From: Lachnospiraceae bacterium
GTDB taxonomy: Bacteria; Bacillota; Clostridia; Lachnospirales; Lachnospiraceae
Length of the DNA: 64,000 nucleotides
Direction: 5' to 3'
Assembly (NCBI GenBank): GCA_014804795.1
Contig: JAAUZC010000048.1
Location: 1 to 64,000, forward strand
This document shows positions 61,486 through 64,000 of this stretch, piece by piece. Under the pieces are notes generated by a model that made no database searches, was not told where the DNA came from, and saw nothing but the letters and a program-made list of their open reading frames with translations. Position numbers and translations under genes: made by a program. Positions within the stretch are counted from its first letter, which is position 1; the number at the start of each line of letters is the position of its first letter.

Positions 61486-62112
61486 TCAGTCTCCCGTTTC
61501 CAGCTTGCTGACAGATACCTCATACGCCACACGCTTTTCCAGTTCCTCTTCCGTAATCTTCTTCATATATTCACGGCTCTGAATCCGCCCCCAGATCATG
61601 CATCTGTCCCCCACCTGAAAAGTACTGGCAAACCGGGCATTTCTCCCCCAGCAGATACAGGGTATGTAATCCGACTTTCCATATGGCCTGTTTACTGCGA
61701 GCAGCAGGTCCGCAATTTCCCTGCCAAGCGGTGTTTTCCTGTAAATCGGTTCCTTGCAGATAAAACCGTCCAGAAAAATCTGATTTGTCTTGGCGTTCTC
61801 CTCCATTTCCGGAGCGAAATCAATCTCCCTTGCAAATACCGACAGCACCAGCTTGTTTTTCTTTTCCTCGTGTCTGTTGTAAGACCTGAACTGTCCGTTT
61901 ATACAGACATAAGTGCCTGCATAATCCTGTGATACATCAATCAGACGATCCGATACCATGACCGGAATGATATCTGTGGAATCGGAAAGTCTCTCCACCT
62001 CCACATCCATCATATAAAACCCTTCTCCGTAAATTTCATGACTGAAGAAAAATCCGCTTACGATCTTCCCCATCACCGTTACCTGATTGTTTTCAATTAC
62101 TTTATCCGTCAT
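61486..62112 (-). CDS. SSB-like single-stranded DNA-binding protein with two OB folds
   Basis: 208 residues. Two OB-like halves: 8-100 (NQVTVMGKIVSGFFFSHEIY, then VCINGQFRSYNR) and 110-200 (NQIFLDGFICKEPIYRKTPL, DYIPCICWGRNARF, VGDRCMIWGRIQSREY), the second more SSB-like. A DDxPF-type acidic tail is absent. It may be a specialised SSB/primosomal protein rather than the main Ssb. AAGGAGGAG site. The end lies 46 bases before the dapA promoter. Confidence 0.75.
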   Translation of the reverse strand: MTDKVIENNQVTVMGKIVSGFFFSHEIYGEGFYMMDVEVERLSDSTDIIPVMVSDRLIDVSQDYAGTYVCINGQFRSYNRHEEKKNKLVLSVFAREIDFAPEMEENAKTNQIFLDGFICKEPIYRKTPLGREIADLLLAVNRPYGKSDYIPCICWGRNARFASTFQVGDRCMIWGRIQSREYMKKITEEELEKRVAYEVSVSKLETGD

Positions 62113-62346
62113 GCTCTCCTCCTTCGGGCGGTATGTATTACATAACGCCTCTCACCTTTCTCCGAAAACTGCTTTCCGGTCTTTTTTCCTGCTCAGATCA
62201 GATGCCATGGCACCAATTGGCAGAATTTGTCTTTGTGTATTACATATATATGCGTGAAAACCGGAGAATAGACGTGTAAGGCATCGCACACCAGGTACTG
62301 GGAACTGGCGGAATCATATTTTGTCTCTTATAAAATGACATATAAA

Positions 62347-62384
62347 AACCATCTGCTTCAGGAAAATCCCGACAACAGATGGTT
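62347..62384. terminator. Terminator after typA
   Basis: Stem AACCATCTG (62347-62355) with CAGATGGTT (62376-62384). On the minus strand CAGATGGTTTTTATATG follows, giving a short T tract; on plus CTTGTTTTT follows. The interval 62113-62346 otherwise shows no gene. Confidence 0.7.
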
Positions 62385-62408
62385 CTTGTTTTTACTCTAT
62401 TCGGTTTC

Positions 62409-64000
62409 TTACCCTTTCTTCATCGCCGCCCGTTTTCGGAGCGTCGGGTCAAGAATCTTTTTCCGGATGCGCAGCGTTTTCGGCGTCACTTCCAGCAGCT
62501 CATCCGTATCAATGAAATCAAGCGCCTGCTCTAAACTCATGATCTTTTTCGGCACAAGCCGCAGCGCTTCATCCGCGCTGGAAGAACGGGTGTTGGTCAG
62601 ATGTTTTGTCTTACAAACATTCACTTCAATATCTTCCGCTCTGCCTGTCTGTCCTACCACCATGCCAGCATACACCTTTTCGCCGGGCCCGATAAACAAG
62701 GCTCCGCGCTCCTGTGCATTAAAGAGCCCGTAAGTGATGGCCTCCCCCGCCTCAAAAGCGATCAAAGACCCCTGTTTTCTATACTGAATATCCCCTTTAT
62801 AAGGACCGTAATCCTCAAACTGCGTATTCATAATACCGTTGCCCTTTGTATCGGTCAGAAAATCGCCGCGATAACCGATCAGGCCGCGTGAGGGCATCGA
62901 AAATTCCAGCCTTGTATAACCGCCCGAAGCCTTTCCCATGTTCTGCAGTTCCCCTTTTCTGAGGCTTAACTTCTCTATCACAACACCTGAAAATTCCTCG
63001 GGAACATCCACATAAACCGTCTCCATCGGCTCCAGAAGTTTTCCGTTTTCATCCTTTTTATAGATGACTTCCGCCTTACTGACCGCAAATTCATATCCCT
63101 CTCTGCGCATATTTTCAATCAGCACGGAAAGATGCAGCTCACCCCTGCCGGAAACCTTGAAGGAATCCGTATTCTCTGTCTCCTCCACACGCAGGGAAAC
63201 ATCCGTATTGAGTTCTTTAAAAAGCCTGTCCCTGATATGGCGGCTTGTCACATATTTTCCTTCCTGACCTGCAAGCGGGGAATCATTGACAATAAAGTCC
63301 ATGGCGATCGTAGGTTCCGAAATCTTCTGGAACGGAATCGGCTCCGGATTTTCCGGGGAGCAGAGCGTATCACCGATATGGATATCCGTGATGCCGGAAA
63401 TCGCCACGATGGAACCGATACCGGCTTCCTTCACCTCTATCTTGTTCAGTCCGTCAAACTCATATAATTTACTGATCTTTACTTTTTTCTGCTTCTCCGG
63501 CTCATGATGGTTTACGATCACCACTTCCTGATTGACCTTCACTATGCCGTTGTCCACCTTGCCAACGCCGATACGTCCCACATACTCATTATAATCAATC
63601 GTGCTGATCAGCACCTGCGTACCTGCTTCCGGATCACCCTCCGGCGCAGGAATATACTCTAAGATTGTATCAAAGAGAGGCGTCATATCCCTATTCTTTA
63701 CTGTAAGCTTTCTTGTTGCACTGCCGTTTTTCGCAGAAGCATAGACAAAAGGACAGTCAAGCTGCTCGTCGCTGGCATCCAACTCCAAAAACAGCTCCAA
63801 CACTTCTTCTTCCACTTCTTCCGGTCTCGCTTCCGGCCTGTCGATCTTATTGATACAGACAATAACAGACAGATCCAACTCCAGCGCTTTTTTCAGTACA
63901 AACTTTGTCTGCGGCATCGGCCCTTCAAAAGCATCCACCACAAGCACAACACCGTTTACCATTTTCAGGACACGCTCCACCTCACCGCCGAAATCCGCAT
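62409..64000 (-). CDS. typA: GTPase TypA/BipA, 5' end outside the window
   Basis: At least 530 residues; the frame runs off the right edge, with HADFGGEVERVLKM (G3 region) readable at 64000-63960. Next come NKIDRPEARPEEVEEEVLEL (G4), YASAKNGSA (G5), and the elongation-factor domains and C-terminal BipA domain (GRGELHLSVLIENMRREGYE, LIGYRGDFLTDTKGNGIMN, SSADEALRLVPKKIMSLEQA). A ribosome-associated GTPase of stress and cold growth. Only the first about 80 residues are missing. Ends in a terminator at 62347. Confidence 0.96.
   Translation of the reverse strand, partial: ADFGGEVERVLKMVNGVVLVVDAFEGPMPQTKFVLKKALELDLSVIVCINKIDRPEARPEEVEEEVLELFLELDASDEQLDCPFVYASAKNGSATRKLTVKNRDMTPLFDTILEYIPAPEGDPEAGTQVLISTIDYNEYVGRIGVGKVDNGIVKVNQEVVIVNHHEPEKQKKVKISKLYEFDGLNKIEVKEAGIGSIVAISGITDIHIGDTLCSPENPEPIPFQKISEPTIAMDFIVNDSPLAGQEGKYVTSRHIRDRLFKELNTDVSLRVEETENTDSFKVSGRGELHLSVLIENMRREGYEFAVSKAEVIYKKDENGKLLEPMETVYVDVPEEFSGVVIEKLSLRKGELQNMGKASGGYTRLEFSMPSRGLIGYRGDFLTDTKGNGIMNTQFEDYGPYKGDIQYRKQGSLIAFEAGEAITYGLFNAQERGALFIGPGEKVYAGMVVGQTGRAEDIEVNVCKTKHLTNTRSSSADEALRLVPKKIMSLEQALDFIDTDELLEVTPKTLRIRKKILDPTLRKRAAMKKG

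Noticed and set aside
1-64000. tRNA, rRNA or replication origin
   Set aside because: I looked in the gene-free stretches and saw no cloverleaf-like or rRNA-like sequence; hairpins found are terminators, repeats or the riboswitch. A tRNAscan-type search would be needed to be certain.

Overview
The window comes from a chromosome of a Gram-positive Clostridia, most likely a Lachnospiraceae relative. The grounds are strong AGGAGG-type ribosome sites at nearly every gene, a class III fructose-bisphosphatase, an L-box lysine riboswitch, an Flp/Tad pilus locus with DUF5702/FHA/PP2C partners, BspA-type surface proteins with LysM domains, and intergenic hairpin repeats. This placement is inferred from gene content; no rRNA or tRNA gene is present to confirm it. 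Most genes lie on the minus strand.

Layout. 0.4-1.5 kb: decayed MmeI-like restriction-modification gene. 2.1-5.2 kb: minus-strand operon of a VTC polyphosphate polymerase domain protein, a DUF4956 membrane protein and a beta-helix carbohydrate-binding surface protein. 5.4-7.8 kb: compact RiPP locus with a 58-residue Ala-Cys-Gly-X repeat precursor, a radical SAM/SPASM enzyme and a nitroreductase, divergent from an HxlR regulator. 8-9.4 kb: AT-rich lipoprotein gene and a small DNA-binding protein. 9.6-13.8 kb: glycolytic cluster gap-pgk-(DUF3592-like)-tpiA. 13.8-15.5 kb: a C39-like cysteine peptidase and a HisJ-type PHP phosphatase.

15.6-38.4 kb is the dominant feature, a block of about 23 kb that reads as one transcription unit from a good promoter at 38.4 kb to a terminator at 15.6 kb. 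Its order is tadZ, tadA, tadB, tadC, Flp pilin, two TadE-like pseudopilins around a large DUF5702 protein, an A24 prepilin peptidase catalytic domain, a WG-repeat protein, an FHA protein, a PP2C phosphatase, a small membrane protein, a Ser/Thr kinase with an extracellular propeller, and two duplicated BspA-LysM surface proteins. The other half of the prepilin peptidase (A24_N cysteine domain) is a separate gene on the opposite strand inside this block with its own promoter. The set suggests a pilus whose assembly or surface partners are controlled by threonine phosphorylation.

38.5-52.3 kb is a mixed region: XRE regulators, an Rpn-like protein, a ferredoxin-type aldo/keto reductase, a NYN-LOTUS RNase-like protein, an MBOAT/AlgJ-like O-acylation pair, two unrecognised proteins (one with a FliD-like tail), a sodium:solute symporter, a patatin, a four-helix protein, mscL and a cold-shock gene. 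52.6-55.7 kb holds a eukaryote-type hisA overlapping a secreted protein gene, and an Asn/Thr-rich lipoprotein. 55.8-61.5 kb carries tandem hairpin repeats, a GNAT and a 1-phosphofructokinase-family gene, converging on a lysine-riboswitch operon dapA-dapB-fbp. The end holds a tandem-OB SSB-like protein and typA/bipA, which is cut by the window edge.

Two repeat families run through the window. One is a 14-bp motif CGGNACTRRAATAG placed immediately before the ribosome site of six genes. The other is a GAGCGAAGCG-type hairpin repeat in three intergenic regions.
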